Numbered from the stretch's first letter, positions 1-11,059 are shown. The stretch: 64,000 bases of DNA from Caprella mutica (GCA_947561585.1 CANNZV010001479.1:87563-151562), one strand, 5' to 3'. Translations and numbers: made by a program. The notes: a model not told the origin generated them from the sequence alone.

Positions 1-570
1 CAGTCAAGTCGAACGATAAGTAAATAGAGCAATCTGACCGACTGCAAAATAATTGAAATATCAAATTAAAAGTTCGGAGTATTAATTGGACGGACATTTC
101 AACCCCTCTTTCGAATGAAAATTCCTCAAATTTGACGTCTAAGTAGAAGTGGAAATTAAAATCAAGAAAGCAAAATAGAAATATTGGACAAATGTGAATA
201 ATATTCATACAAATAAAAGTAAATACATTAATTATTGTGTATCCGTATCTTGCATATAGTCACGAGTAATAAATATGACAATAAATAGTCTGGAAAATTA
301 ATTATTGAATAGAAAAATATCAGAAAAGGAAGCTGCAATTGATTAAAACAATTATTGCAAAATTTGCCAACTAAATATTTTCTAAATCGATAAAATATCA
401 GAAGATTGGACGTGCAGGAAGACATTTTTAGAAGAACACGACATAATAAAGAAGAACTTCAATTGTATTGATTGCGATATAGAAGGCAGAATGAAGAAAT
501 TTAAGAATACTCATTAATGAAAGAATATCCTCAATATACATATAATAGCTATATAAATACTTAAAAATAT
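1..570. other. AT-rich sequence, nothing recognised
   Basis: No coding pattern, repeat or RNA signature was recognised. The only open frame (minus strand, about 228-425) is low-complexity and expected by chance in AT-rich DNA. Confidence 0.5.
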
Positions 571-628
571 ACTAGCAACCTACAACAGCTTGTCTCGAGT
601 ATCAGACACGCTGATGTAGGTTGCTAGT
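571..628. repeat. 58-nt near-perfect hairpin
   Basis: ACTAGCAACCTAC (571-583) pairs with GTAGGTTGCTAGT (616-628). Inside, CAGCTTGTCT pairs with AGACACGCTG with one mismatch around an 8-nt loop. The stem is about 25 bp with one small internal loop. It could be a MITE relic or a structured transcript; transcription is unknown. Confidence 0.7.
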
Positions 629-644
629 AATATGCTCGGAATAT

Positions 645-1174
645 GAACAGCGTGTCTGACCCTCCACCAGAGAGTGTTCCTAATATACTAGAGACAGAGA
701 GCTGTTCAGTGACACTAGAACGGTCTTAAAAAGGATCTTGAAACCAATATTTTTTGAGTGCTCAGAGTGACGCAATGAGGGAGGTGTGTGACACAGCTCA
801 CTCCATCAGATTTTATATAATTTGCGATGATGATTAATTATATTTAAATTGTATTAAATTAATTGGGGACAATTCTAAAGGTTTTCAATCACATTTATTT
901 ATTACTTTTGAATTTATTTCAACTTGGTATCATGATTACAAAAGATAGCGATACAAATTATTATTCAAATTGAACATTTTATGATAAAATAATTGATCTT
1001 CAAAATGTAGTTGAATATATTTAAAGAATATCTTTTGTAACTGTACTATCATTGACGTAATATTATACACAACAGTCACGTGACCCCAAATTGGTTGCAC
1101 CCAAAGCGTCCTCCCAAGATGAGTTAAAATGTTAGTCACTTGCTCACCACTACTGCCCTCCAGACACGCTGTTC
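645..1174. mobile_element. Possible MITE with 14-bp inverted ends
   Basis: GAACAGCGTGTCTG at 645-658 recurs in inverse orientation at 1161-1174, about 530 bp apart. The same CAGACACGCTG core also sits in the adjacent hairpin. No target-site duplication is visible and the interior is non-coding, so this is a weak MITE call. Confidence 0.3.
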
Positions 1175-2900
1175 TAGGAATTTACCGTATTTTCATATAA
1201 AGAAAAGTGTATCCGTTATGATCTTTTGTCGTTTACTAATTTCGATTACCAAATAGAAACTTTACTAATTGCAATGTTTTAGTTATTTGCATTTTAAATT
1301 TTAAAATATTTACAAATTAAAAAATTGTGATTTGAGAAATTAACTTCATGTGGAGACTCATTTCTCTGATAGTACATGAAGAACTTGCATGGAACAGATT
1401 CAAATACTAACTATCTAAATTTTCACTAAACATTTTAATGAGGTAAAGAAAAAGAGTCAATGTACTAGAAATCGTTTTTCAGCATTGAGGAGAAAGTAAC
1501 TCTTTTTTTTTTACGAGATGAACTTTTATCTTAGAAAAGTTTTACCGCGCAACAAAAGTCGTAAAAGAACAAAAACGTAAACAATTTATGTATTTCAGTG
1601 ACATTTTGATGAGTGGTCAATTAATGAAAAGAAATGAAGTAATTCTACTTTTGAGATCAAAAATTAGAATACAAATTCGTTTTGTAACTCAGTGAAGTAA
1701 AATAAAAAATATGTATAAATTAAGATGATAATTGCAGTCTATATCTTTTTGTGATTTTTTATTTTATTAATATTTCATCTATTTTTCGAATTCTTTTATC
1801 GCCTATTAACATTAAATTCGAGCGTTTATATTGAATTTCTTACCTCAATTTCTGTCATGTTCATGTAGAATTATTTCACCAGATTTTAAGTGAACTGTTT
1901 CAATGAAATAATACTTTGCTATCTTGATAAAGTAGCAAAAATTAAATTGAGTATTTTTTATCACTTGAACATTTTATAATGTTAAAAAAGAGAGGATGAG
2001 TCTGTGAAATCACTTATCAAGAGAATATTCCCTCTTCGTCAAAAGAATTTTCCCTCTTCGCCAGGTCTTCAGCGCCTCTTTGTTCCCAATTCACTAACAC
2101 CATTCGTCTGTACCAGTCTCCCAGTCGCAACCAGAGAGAACATTCGCACTCCCTCCCTCGCTGCTGTCTCTCACCAAACTGAAGGAAATGAAGAACTTAT
2201 AGAAGATTTGCAATGAATATTGAATATTTGCAAATTGATAATGAAAAGAAAAGGTAATTTGAAAATAAATTCATCGTAAAATAATAAAATGAAATCAGAA
2301 GAATAAAACAATGAAATTGGAATTCTAAATATTTTTCTTTTAATTAATAACTTCATTCCTTTATTACTTTTTTTACCTTTCTATTTTCTAATATATTATT
2401 ACCAATAAATATAATAGTTATTATGGTTTTCATTAACCTGAAACTGAATAATAGTTTTCCTTTTAATATGCCACTGTAGGTATTTATCAGTGCAGAAATT
2501 AATATTATTAAAACGAAAAATATAAAGAATGGAATATAATATTTCAATAGAAAACTTTGTAAATGTTTAAGTGGCTGGATAATGACAATCGAACTTATAG
2601 TTACAGAAAGTCTAATTCTCTTGATCCTTATGAACTAATTAATTTTTTTTAAATATTTGTCTAAGAAGTTTTTACTCACAATAATTTAATGATTTGAATA
2701 TTATGAGATAGATTTTTATATTATCTTTATTTTCAAGTTCTTTAGATCCAATATAAGCTTTAAAATATACACTAAAAACATTATTCAATAAAGCAGAATT
2801 CCTCAATGATGGATTACAACTAGTTCAGTAATTATTGAGCTTTCTTCACTACACATAGGATCGAATATACGCATAGGTACAGGATCGAATGGGGACTTCT
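1175..2900. other. AT-rich sequence, no gene seen
   Basis: No recognisable gene. A CT-richer patch at about 2000-2180 holds a 70-codon frame of low complexity that resembles no family I know. Confidence 0.45.
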
Positions 2901-3294
2901 CATTAGTCCGACACCCCAATAGTCCGACAGTTCCATCTTTCTGTGTTATTTTTATTTTTTGATTAAAATAAACTATATGATTAAATAGGTATACTCAATT
3001 AATAACTAATCTAAATAATAAATTGATTTTTCATTTCTTTCATTTTTAAAATTTTATATTACCACTTTTATTTTACTTTATTTCTAATAGTAATTTAAGA
3101 TGCAATCCATCACTTTATTTCATCATTTAATGTAGTTTGTTGTATCCGCAAGTTTGTTGTACTGCACACTTCATGTTTATTTAATGACCTGGCAGGGGGT
3201 TTGAGGGGCGGCACGCCCCCCGATATACATATATTTTATGTTAAATCAGTAATAAATTACTAAAGTGTCGGACTAATGGGGCGTCGGACTAATG
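2901..3294. mobile_element. 394-bp MITE, 30-bp ends with doubled motif
   Basis: Positions 2901-2930 and the reverse complement of 3265-3294 match at 27 of 30 bases. Each end holds two copies of ATTAGTCCGAC separated by a C-rich spacer. The interior is AT-rich and non-coding apart from a GC-rich patch at about 3190-3222 with a perfect stem GGGGCG/CGCCCC around GCA. I see no clean flanking duplication, although CAGGATCGAAT at about 2879 resembles CAGGATTGAAT just after the right end. The superfamily is not assignable by eye. Confidence 0.8.
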
Positions 3295-3410
3295 AACAGT
3301 AACAGGATTGAATCAATTAAGAGATGTATGGAAAACTCACCGTTTAGTGGCAGACTATACAAAATATTTACTTGATGTAGGGGTATTAAAATAGGGAGAG
3401 TGGGTATTCA

Positions 3411-3425
3411 GGGGGGGGGGGGGGG
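3411..3425 (+). repeat. Run of 15 G
   Basis: An uninterrupted run of 15 G stands in AT-rich DNA. It can form a G-quadruplex and is a common place for length errors in assemblies. Confidence 0.9.
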
Positions 3426-3540
3426 TGAGAGGTTTTTGAATTAAATATTGATTAAAGTTGATATAAGTAGTTAACTAATTGCGTAAAATTTAAGTGTTAA
3501 ATTTGTTGCGGATTTATTAAATATGTGTTTAAAAAGCATG

Positions 3541-3785
3541 GGACAAGTAGGTTGGGGAGAGGGCATATAGAGAATGAAACACAGACGTTTAGATGTGGAA
3601 GGGGGAGAAGGATTCCGATGTGGGAGATGGGGAAATAGATGGATGAGAGAGGGAAATAGATGCAGAAGAGAGATAGATGGGAAGAGGGGGAGATTTCGAT
3701 GAGGAGAGAATGTGATTAAAATGGTAGGAGAAGGGGATATAGGTGAGAAGAGAGGGGTATAAGGATGGGAGGAGAGGGATATTTA
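3541..3785 (+). repeat. Purine-rich tract, left flank of pogo element
   Basis: The plus strand is almost all A and G, with many GGGAGA/GAGAGG-like words. A similar G-rich tract resumes after the right end of the pogo-like element (about 7990-8085), as expected if the element split one purine tract. The minus-strand open frame here is a by-product of low complexity. Confidence 0.7.
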
Positions 3786-4009
3786 CCGTCAATAACCCTT
3801 ATTTCGCGCTGAAAAAAAAACTCAAACTTTGCTAGCCTAACACATACCAACCTCACTCAATAAGTTAACAAATGAAACTGATATCAATAGAGCCAAAATT
3901 CGCGTATGTTTTAAAATTTCCCTGACTCTTCGAAGTTACCCTAATTTCTATTAAGAACATCTTGATGTCAGATCAGTCAAATGCACGCGTAATAAGAACA
4001 GTGTTCTCT

Positions 4010-4088
4010 ATTTCGCGGGGCTACATTTTTAGATAGTTCTTATTTCGCGGCAGTTAACGCGAAATAAGGTTAGGGATATAATTTCGCG
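4010..4088. promoter_or_regulatory. Left subterminal ATTTCGCG cluster of pogo-like element
   Basis: ATTTCGCG occurs at 4010, 4042 and 4081, with the inverted form CGCGAAAT at 4058, all within 80 bp; another copy is in the terminal repeat at 3801. CG-containing octamers should be rare in DNA this AT-rich. Repeated subterminal motifs are typically transposase-binding sites; that role is inferred. Confidence 0.55.
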
Positions 4089-4580
4089 TTCTAATGTTAT
4101 TACATAGGAATTAATTAGGGAGAACTTTATATCAAAGGAACTAATTATATATTGTTATTAACTTATTACCGTGCTAAAGTATTGTTTTTTTTGGTATAAA
4201 TAAAATTCATTTACTTCATATTATTGTATTTTGTTAGTATAAACAATAATAAACAATAAATCATGATCCACTTTGTTTTAATTACTAGCTATATTTTTTT
4301 ATTTTTATTTCTAATTTGATTAGAATTATATATTTTTAATAACAAAATGAATGAATCCGCAAACTAAAACATAAACTGAAAATAAATATTAATCCATAAA
4401 GTAAATGTATAAACGTATATCCTTATATATCAATGACTTGTAATGTAAAAATAATAATTAATATGCGAGTAACTTGAGTTAATTACAATCGGTGCAATAA
4501 AATGAAATGGTATAATCAAAATTACTGGGAAGACACATGGGACAGAGCCAATGAGGGCAGTCTGGGCCCTCGCAGCCTGC

Positions 4581-6927
4581 CTACTTTATTTTATTCGCAT
4601 AGGAATCTTCATTCCAATTTTTATCACATGAAAAACATGTGTTGTCTTCATGTGATCTTTGAGACGTACTAGGGGCCTGTCGGCTCTGTCCTCGGTTGGA
4701 TCTTTTAGCAGTTGTGGTTTTCCCTCGGACGTTGGCAGGTCTTTTGCCTCTTTGGATCTTCCTCTGTTCCTTCTCTTCTAACTCTCGTCTTTGTTGCTGA
4801 ATGTCATTGAATACTTCGTCAGAAGTCATCACCCAGGCTTTAGATTTGATTCTCAAGGGGCGTTTTCTACCCTTCGGAATTGCATCTCCTGGAGGATAGA
4901 AAATGGCTGCCAGAGCAGGAGAAACAATCCCTGCCCTAACTAGAGGATTCTCCAAGATGTTAGCTCTTGGTGGAACATCATTAAATGAAAATGGTGGTGA
5001 CTGGTAAGTGGCATCGCTGATGGTGATATCTGGATCAGTGGATGTAGATGGCAATGGATCAATGGATGTAGATGGCAATGGATCAGTGGATGTAGATGGC
5101 AATGGATCAGTGGATGTAGATGGCAATGGATCAGTGGATGTAGATGGCAATGGATCAGTGGATGTAGATGGCAATGGATCAGTGGATGTAGATGGCAATG
5201 GGTTGGTAGATGTAGATGGCAATGGATCAGTGGATGTAGATGGCAATGGATCAGTGGATGTAGATGGCAATGGATCAGTGGATGTAGATGGCAATGGGTT
5301 GGTAGATGTAGATGGCAATGGGTCGGTAGATGCAGATGGGAACGAGTGGAATGAAATGCATGGCAATTCGTCGGTAGATGTCGATGGGAATGAATGGAAT
5401 GATATGGCTGGCAACGGGTCTGTAGATGTAGATTGCAATAAATCGAAAGATGTGGAAAGCAATTCGTCTAATGATGTTGAGAGCAATTCTTCAGATGGCA
5501 ATTGGTCGGATGTTGTCGACTGCAATTGATTGAAGGATGTGCCAGGTGAAAGCACGACAGGTGTATACAACAAAGGTTCATCTGGTGATGGCAACGGCTC
5601 CAATGATGCAGGAGGGTTCATTTGATCGACTGCTTCTGTGTATGCAGTTGGTGGAATTTCTTCTGGTGGAATTGACAAGTCCACATCCAATGAAGGAATT
5701 ATCCTGCTCCTCATCAGGGGTCCCTTGTCATTTGCATTTGGATCATATGGATAAATCCCACATTTGCGAAATCCTGATTTGATATTTACCATGCTCATAG
5801 ATGTTTCAAATGGAAGCTTTATTATCCTGGCGACTTGAGTTTTTTGTACCCAAAAGTCTCCCCTTAATGCCTGACCCAGCTTCACCACTTTCGATAAACT
5901 ATTTTTCAGAGACTTGTACAATGTACACTGCTACATCGAGTGGCTGGCAAAGATGAGTAGAGTGTGGCATCAGAGCGAGCAGAATTACATTTGTTTCCCT
6001 GGCTCGCTCTATCAGCTCTGGAGAACAGTGGGATGCATGGCCATCAAGTAACAATAACACAGAGCGGGTGGCAGTTGGACGAGCATGCTTGAGAAAGATT
6101 TGGTCAAACCAATGGCAAAATAATTTGCTGTCCATAAAGCCAGAGTCTTGTTTGCCGTATAATGCACCATCGGGTCCTCCATTTGTGTATTGCCCACCAG
6201 GGAAGGACGACTTATAGATCAAGAAGGGAGGCATGGCAGCGCCTGATGCAGACGCACAGCAATGGAGGCTAATATGCTCAGATGAGGCAACCTGCCTCGA
6301 ATGAGCAGATTTGTACCTCTTTGGAACAACCACTTTCTGTGTACATTTATTCAAATCTATTGTTGTTTCATCACAGTTGTATATATCTTGTGGTCTGCTA
6401 TAAAAATCCTCTTCATCTAAAGTTTTCTTGAGAAGCTGAAAATAAGCTCTCAAGTTGTCGACAGTAGCGTGAAGGGCCCTACCTCGATCCAAACTATCTG
6501 GCTTCCTCAAAACAGCAATTTCAGGATGACGTTTCTTAAACCCCAACCACCACTTATATGCCGGACCGTCTACACCAAACACACTCCTGCCACTTGTTTT
6601 ATCGATGCACCAAGCATACATCATGATTTGGTTCACAGTTAAGGGGAATCCTCTCTGAGCCATGTAATCGACATAGCCACACAGTGACTTTTCATGCTCT
6701 GCTGATAGTGCTGTGGGCTTTCCGCCCCCTTTACAATTATCCTTCACCTTTCCCTTCAACCTATCTGCCAACGTTTTTTCTGGGATGGAAAAATCTTTTG
6801 ATGCTTTTTTTATCGAAGATCCTTCATTCCTACAAACTTGCAATGCCTTTTTAATATCATCTTGTGACCAATTTCTATGTTTTTGTCTTTTATTAACAGC
6901 TATATTTACTGAAAAAATAAATAGCAA
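4581..6927 (-). pseudogene. pogo-like transposase, frameshifted, with repeat-coded tail
   Basis: The first open part (6927-5899) has a psq-type helix-turn-helix near residues 15-60, a CENP-B-like DNA-binding region to about 145, and a DDE_1 catalytic domain with YNCDET (D186), LLLLDGHASH (D295) and HLCQPLDV (D331), a DD35D spacing. It then runs out of frame. A second part from about 5918 continues with YKSLKNSLSKVV in another frame. Removing 7 bp (ATTGTAC at about 5918-5926) would rejoin the frames, so a short insertion broke the gene. The C-terminal third is Ser/Thr/Pro-rich with about 13 copies of an 8-residue PLPSTSTD-type unit, then a basic tail. A splice acceptor (TTTTTTCAG) lies just upstream of residue 8, so the true start is probably in an unidentified 5' exon. 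Family assignment is strong; activity is unlikely unless the 7 bp are an assembly error. Confidence 0.85.
5031..5341. repeat. 24-bp coding minisatellite, about 13 copies
   Basis: The plus-strand unit begins GGATCAGTGGATGTAG and is 24 bp long, a multiple of three, so it keeps the minus-strand transposase frame and encodes the PLPSTSTD repeat. Degenerate units continue to about 5430. Copies are nearly identical in the centre and diverge at the 5' protein side, which suggests recent expansion. Confidence 0.9.
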
Positions 6928-7029
6928 TTAACTGACAATATATAGCTACCGCCTACCTATACGGTCCTATCTATTAATTGAATATTACCAAAGCCGTCTA
7001 TAGTTATGGCTTTGATATTACCCAACTAG

Positions 7030-7200
7030 GTTAAGTTTCGAATTATCGGACATATTCCTATCCATGATAGCTGAAAGGTATCATGGATACGAATATTATT
7101 TTATCCTAACATTGTTTTAGATTTAAAATTAAAAAAAGAATAGTATTGTTTTTAATTATTGTCCGAAAATGTGTAACTGTCCGCTAATTCGGAACTTACC
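7030..7200. mobile_element. 171-bp MITE with 8-bp target duplication (family A)
   Basis: The ends are inverted: GTTAAGTTTCGAATTATCGG on the left against GGTAAGTTCCGAATTAGCGG read inward from the right, about 24 bp in all. CCAACTAG flanks it on both sides (7022-7029 and 7201-7208). An 8-bp duplication fits the hAT superfamily. It lies in the non-coding 5' flank of the pogo-like transposase. A second, more diverged copy is at 50807-50965. Confidence 0.85.
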
Positions 7201-7580
7201 CCAACTAGTACATATTTAAATGACATAATTATGTATAAATAAAACTATATAATCTGAATTTATCATAATTTATAATTAATTCAATACCTGTCAATCAATG
7301 AGTCTAATAGAAATGACATTCAAAACAACAGGATAAGAATTAAATGGCCCGACATATTTATCACTAAAATTATTAAATAAATCCTATGAAATTCGAAAAA
7401 ACGATAAAAAATTTGATGAATAACAACCTGATAATCATATTAAAGTAATATGATATAATAATAACTACAATTTAGACGCTTAAGATGTAATATATACCAT
7501 AATAACACCCTACAATTATAAAATTACAACCCTATTTTCAAAAGAAATCGAGCTAACGTCGCGCGAATGATATTGTCCAT

Positions 7581-7957
7581 ATTTCGCGTCCCTAGAAAAC
7601 GACATTTTACTACAATTAGGCGGGAAAAAGTATGCAAGAGCATTTAAAATACACAACTTACCTTGATTAAGTTTCGTTCTGAACTGAGATTTTGGTGGGA
7701 AAAACTCAAATAAAATGGGATAATCTCAGTCGCGTGAAATATGGTCAGTGTGAAAATGGCTTAGCGAGAAGTGGGTCATCACGTGTTTTCTTCCCCGATC
7801 TTTCAGGGACACTGATATGAATTTTAACTATTACTAAGGCATCATCTGATGTATTATTCTTATATAAAAAAATATAAGGAATAATTTAAAAGTAACTAGA
7901 GATCTCTCAGTATCTTATTTATTTAGTTATAACTATTTTAAATATATATCGCGAAAT
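7581..7957. promoter_or_regulatory. Right subterminal CGCGAAAT motifs of pogo-like element
   Basis: ATTTCGCG at 7581 and CGCGAAAT at 7950 repeat the left-end motif, with a diverged CGCGTGAAAT at about 7730. The stretch is otherwise non-coding. The role as transposase-binding sites is inferred. Confidence 0.45.
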
Positions 7958-7985
7958 ATAGATAGGCGCGGAATATGGGTTATTG

Positions 7986-8500
7986 AACAAAAGAAGTTAG
8001 ATGGAGAAAGAAGGGGGTTAAGATAGGTGGGAGGAGGGGCATTAAAATTGGGACAGGAAGTATTTAGGTGGGGGAGAGAAGTGCTGTATTTATGCAATGC
8101 GCAGTAATACCCCTTCATGTGCGCAGTGATACCCGCATACACTCACTAAAAGTTATGCACAAAAAATTGTTAATAAGTATTTTATTTATTTAGGTATTAT
8201 TTCGAAACTGGTTGAGAACACTCCTCATTAATGACCATTTCATCACGAGAAAAAGAGTTTCTCTTGTATCTTTAGTTTTCCAGTAAATACAGAGTTTGCA
8301 GGATTGTGCACAGTGATACCCCGTCCGACCCTACTGAGTGATAGTTAAGCTATGGTTAGATTTTGAAACCTTTAATAAATTCACTATTTTAAACTTTCAT
8401 CATAGTCACAAACACCGAAACACTGTTTATTAATAGGCTTATGTAGTACTTTAACTTTTAGAACAAATTTTCTTCCATTCGTTTAAATCAAAGAAAGCGT
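7986..8500. other. Purine tract, then non-coding DNA with three short direct repeats
   Basis: The purine tract interrupted by the pogo-like element continues to about 8085. A motif like GCGCAGTGATACCC occurs at about 8099, 8123 and 8309, in the same orientation. No gene is visible. Confidence 0.5.
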
Positions 8501-8539
8501 AATTACTGTAGACTTGAGGTATAACTATACTTTTTACAA

Positions 8540-8940
8540 GTGAAGTTGGCAGAAGTGAATAATGAATTGGCAGAAGTGAAAAATGAATTGGCACAAGTGA
8601 AAAATGAATTGGCATAATTGAAAAATGAATTGACATAAGTGAAAGTCACATTGCAGAAGTGAAAATGAAAATTGCAAGTATTATACTATAATAGAATACT
8701 ATTCTATAATAGAGTATTATCTTATAATATGGTAGTGTCTGGTGAAGAAGATTGCAAAAACCCACTATTGGCTTGAGACTGTAATTTTCATTAAAAAATG
8801 TTCTATATTGTAATTATTTATTTTGCTTGCAATTTTCCTTTTCACTTCTGCAATGTGTATTGACTTTCACTTGTTCTAATTCATTTTTCACTTCTACCAA
8901 CTGATTTTTCAATTGTGCCAATTCAATTTTCATTTTTAGA
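8540..8940. repeat. Fold-back repeat with internal 21-bp units
   Basis: The left arm (8540-8680) is a degenerate tandem array of about 21 bp containing GAATTGGCAGAAGTGAAAAA. The right arm (8815-8935) carries the same array in inverse orientation, and both end in a GAAAATTGCAAG-like block next to a loop of about 130 bp. The transcript could form a long imperfect hairpin. The 61-residue minus-strand frame here only reads the repeat. Confidence 0.85.
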
Positions 8941-9089
8941 CTTGTTATCATGTGAAATAACAATGGAATAAAATTAGTGAAATATAATAAACTTCTATGA
9001 ATTAATCTTATTTTTCTCTTATCAGAAATTATATTCCTATGAAAAATAGATTTTATAAAATTAGGATCTAAGATAATAGAAACAAAGTA

Positions 9090-10661
9090 ACAAGAAAAAG
9101 GACATCACTAAAAATTAAACAAAAACAAGATATTCTTATAAAGGCATTAATGCGTTTGAAATAATGAAAAAGTATGGCATCGGCCATTCTACAATAACTG
9201 GCATTAAAAAGGAAGAAGGCAGAAATTGAAAGTTTCGTTTCAAGTAGGTATGCTAAAAGAAATTTCAATATTATCACAGAGAGAGATCCGATCATACCAG
9301 AATTAGATGAAGCCCTTGTGAAATAGTTCCAAGAAAAAAAAGATCCCAAAGTCAGCATTGGCCCAATGCTGACTGCAAAAGCAAAATCCCTTTGCACGGA
9401 AATTAAAATTAACACTAACATGTCTTTCAGCCGCGGGTTGTTGAGATCTTTTAAATCCCGCCAAGGAATTAGACAGCTTAAAATTGTTGGTGAAAGTCTT
9501 TTCGGCGATAATACTGCAGCAAGGAATTTTAGTCTTAAACTTGACTGAAATATGAAAGAACATAATTTGACGTTAGATCAAATTTACAATGCTGATAAGA
9601 CGGGTCTTTCTTGGAGATGCTTACCGACAAGGACTTTGGCAAGAAAACAAGAAAAAGAAGCAAGAGGTTTTAAGGTAAACAAGGATAGATTGATGTGTCT
9701 CACATGTGCTAACGCATCTTGAATCATCGGCTGAAACTTCTTGTAATTGGAAAATCCCACCACCTGCGATCTCTAAAGGGAACTACAAGACTTCCCGTCG
9801 TATACACGTCGCAAAAGAGTGCCTGGATGAATCGTTCTATTTTCAAAAAATGGTATCACGATGAGTTCATACCATCTGTACGACAAAATATGGTAGACTT
9901 AGGGAAACCTCAACATTTTAAGTGTGTATTGTTACTCGATACCTGTAGAGCCCACCCTAATGAGTCGGAGCTGGTAATCCAGCCCATGGACCAAGGCATG
10001 ATAATGAACTTGAAGTTTCACTACAGAAATGCATTTATGATGAAGATGATGATAAAGAATATGGATCCAGTAACTTTTCAAAAATCATTTTCAATTAAAG
10101 ATGCCATATTTTTACTTGCAAAATCATGGAACAAAGTTAAACACTCTGCTATAGAAAATTCATGGAATAATTTGTTACGTTCTTCAAGAAATACTGTTGA
10201 AAACATAAAACAATCTACAAAAAAATGATGCAAGTTACAAAGCACATCATTGATTCTCTTCAAGCCTTTGATGAACGCAAAGCTTTACCCCTTCCTTATT
10301 CTTCTTATTTACAAAATAGGTTGATGGATGAAGATTGCGATGGGAATGAAAACCCACATACATTGGAGAACGAGCCATGTAGTATCATTCTTGAAACAGA
10401 AAATATCTGCAGTGAGGAAAGTACGACCGATATGAGGAGGGTACCGAAAAAGTATCATGTTCAAAATCTGAAAATTGTACAGAAACACTGTTAAGATTTC
10501 TCGATCAGGATTGTGGCTTTAACAACGAAGATATTATGATTGTTCGAGCATTACAAACTAAAATATATGAAAGAAAAATTGAACTCGAAAAGGTTGCTCG
10601 TATTCGTGACAATATGAAGGAAACATTTGGTTTGCTTAGTATTCAAGATTCTTCCGTATGA
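9090..10661 (+). pseudogene. jerky/Tigger-like transposase remnant
   Basis: Reading across stops and frameshifts, the order matches Tigger/jerky transposases: KRTSLKIKQK at the N-terminal helix-turn-helix, ELDEALVK*F and GPMLTAKAKSL in the CENP-B-like region, RQGIRQLKIVGESLF, then [15 protein letters not shown] (first Asp kept, following Glu changed to Lys), KLLVIGKSHHLRSLKGTT, VLLLDTCRAHP (second Asp) and VIQPMDQG (third Asp). Roughly 20-30 residues that normally separate the last two motifs are missing. Stops interrupt it at about 9323, 9546 and 9719, and a further break is near 10492. The end (SIQDSSV, stop at 10659) is a plausible native C-terminus. The copy is certainly dead. Confidence 0.85.
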
Positions 10662-11057
10662 AATGTAAATCAGTAAGGTGTAGATTTATAGTATAAAGTT
10701 AAAGTTATCAAAAAAATCGGTTATATTGAGTATAAACTGTGTATTTTGTATTGTTTAAAATTTAAATGATGTGTACATTTTTAATGATTGAAATTTAGGC
10801 ATAATTGTCTAGTACCATGAGATATATATATATCATTTTTTTACAATAATGAGTTGCTATATTGATTTTCCACAATATAAACCTAAATTTGTTTCATTAC
10901 TCAAATTTTGTATAAAATTTAGTCCACATCCGAATAAGAATAAAATTTATCATAGTTAACCCTCAAGACCAAAATTCTCTATGATTTTTATCACAGAAAA
11001 CTATCACTGCACACGAGTTTGAAGTAACCAATACTTCATAACTCAGGAGTTTCACTG
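9090..11057 (+). mobile_element. Decayed jerky/Tigger-like DNA transposon
   Basis: A broken transposase (9090-10661) is followed by about 400 bp of non-coding DNA and a terminus whose outward reading starts CAGTGAAACTCCTGAGTTAT, followed by TA (11058-11059). The same terminus is found on the 266-bp MITE at 20242-20507, which supports the right boundary. I could not identify the left terminus with confidence, so the start given is the start of recognisable coding sequence. Confidence 0.65.
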
Positions 11058-11059
11058 TA

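Larger units (their letters stand above)
3790..7985 (-). mobile_element. pogo-like (Tc1/mariner/pogo superfamily) DNA transposon
   Basis: The ends are inverted copies at 3790-3809 and 7966-7985 that match at 18 of 20 bases, with CAATAACCC outermost and CGCGC at the inner edge. A TA target duplication fits: the TA at 3792-3793 on the left, and the matching TA near 7981-7982 on the right. The element encodes one minus-strand transposase (4581-6927). ATTTCGCG, or its complement, is repeated near both ends. A separate MITE (7030-7200) lies inside. At about 4.2 kb it is long for the group, partly because of the minisatellite in the coding region and the nested MITE. Confidence 0.8.

Noticed and set aside
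5008..5529. Plus-strand 173-codon frame rich in VDVDGNGS
   Set aside because: It reads the opposite strand of the 24-bp minisatellite inside the pogo-like transposase; the minus strand has the family match.
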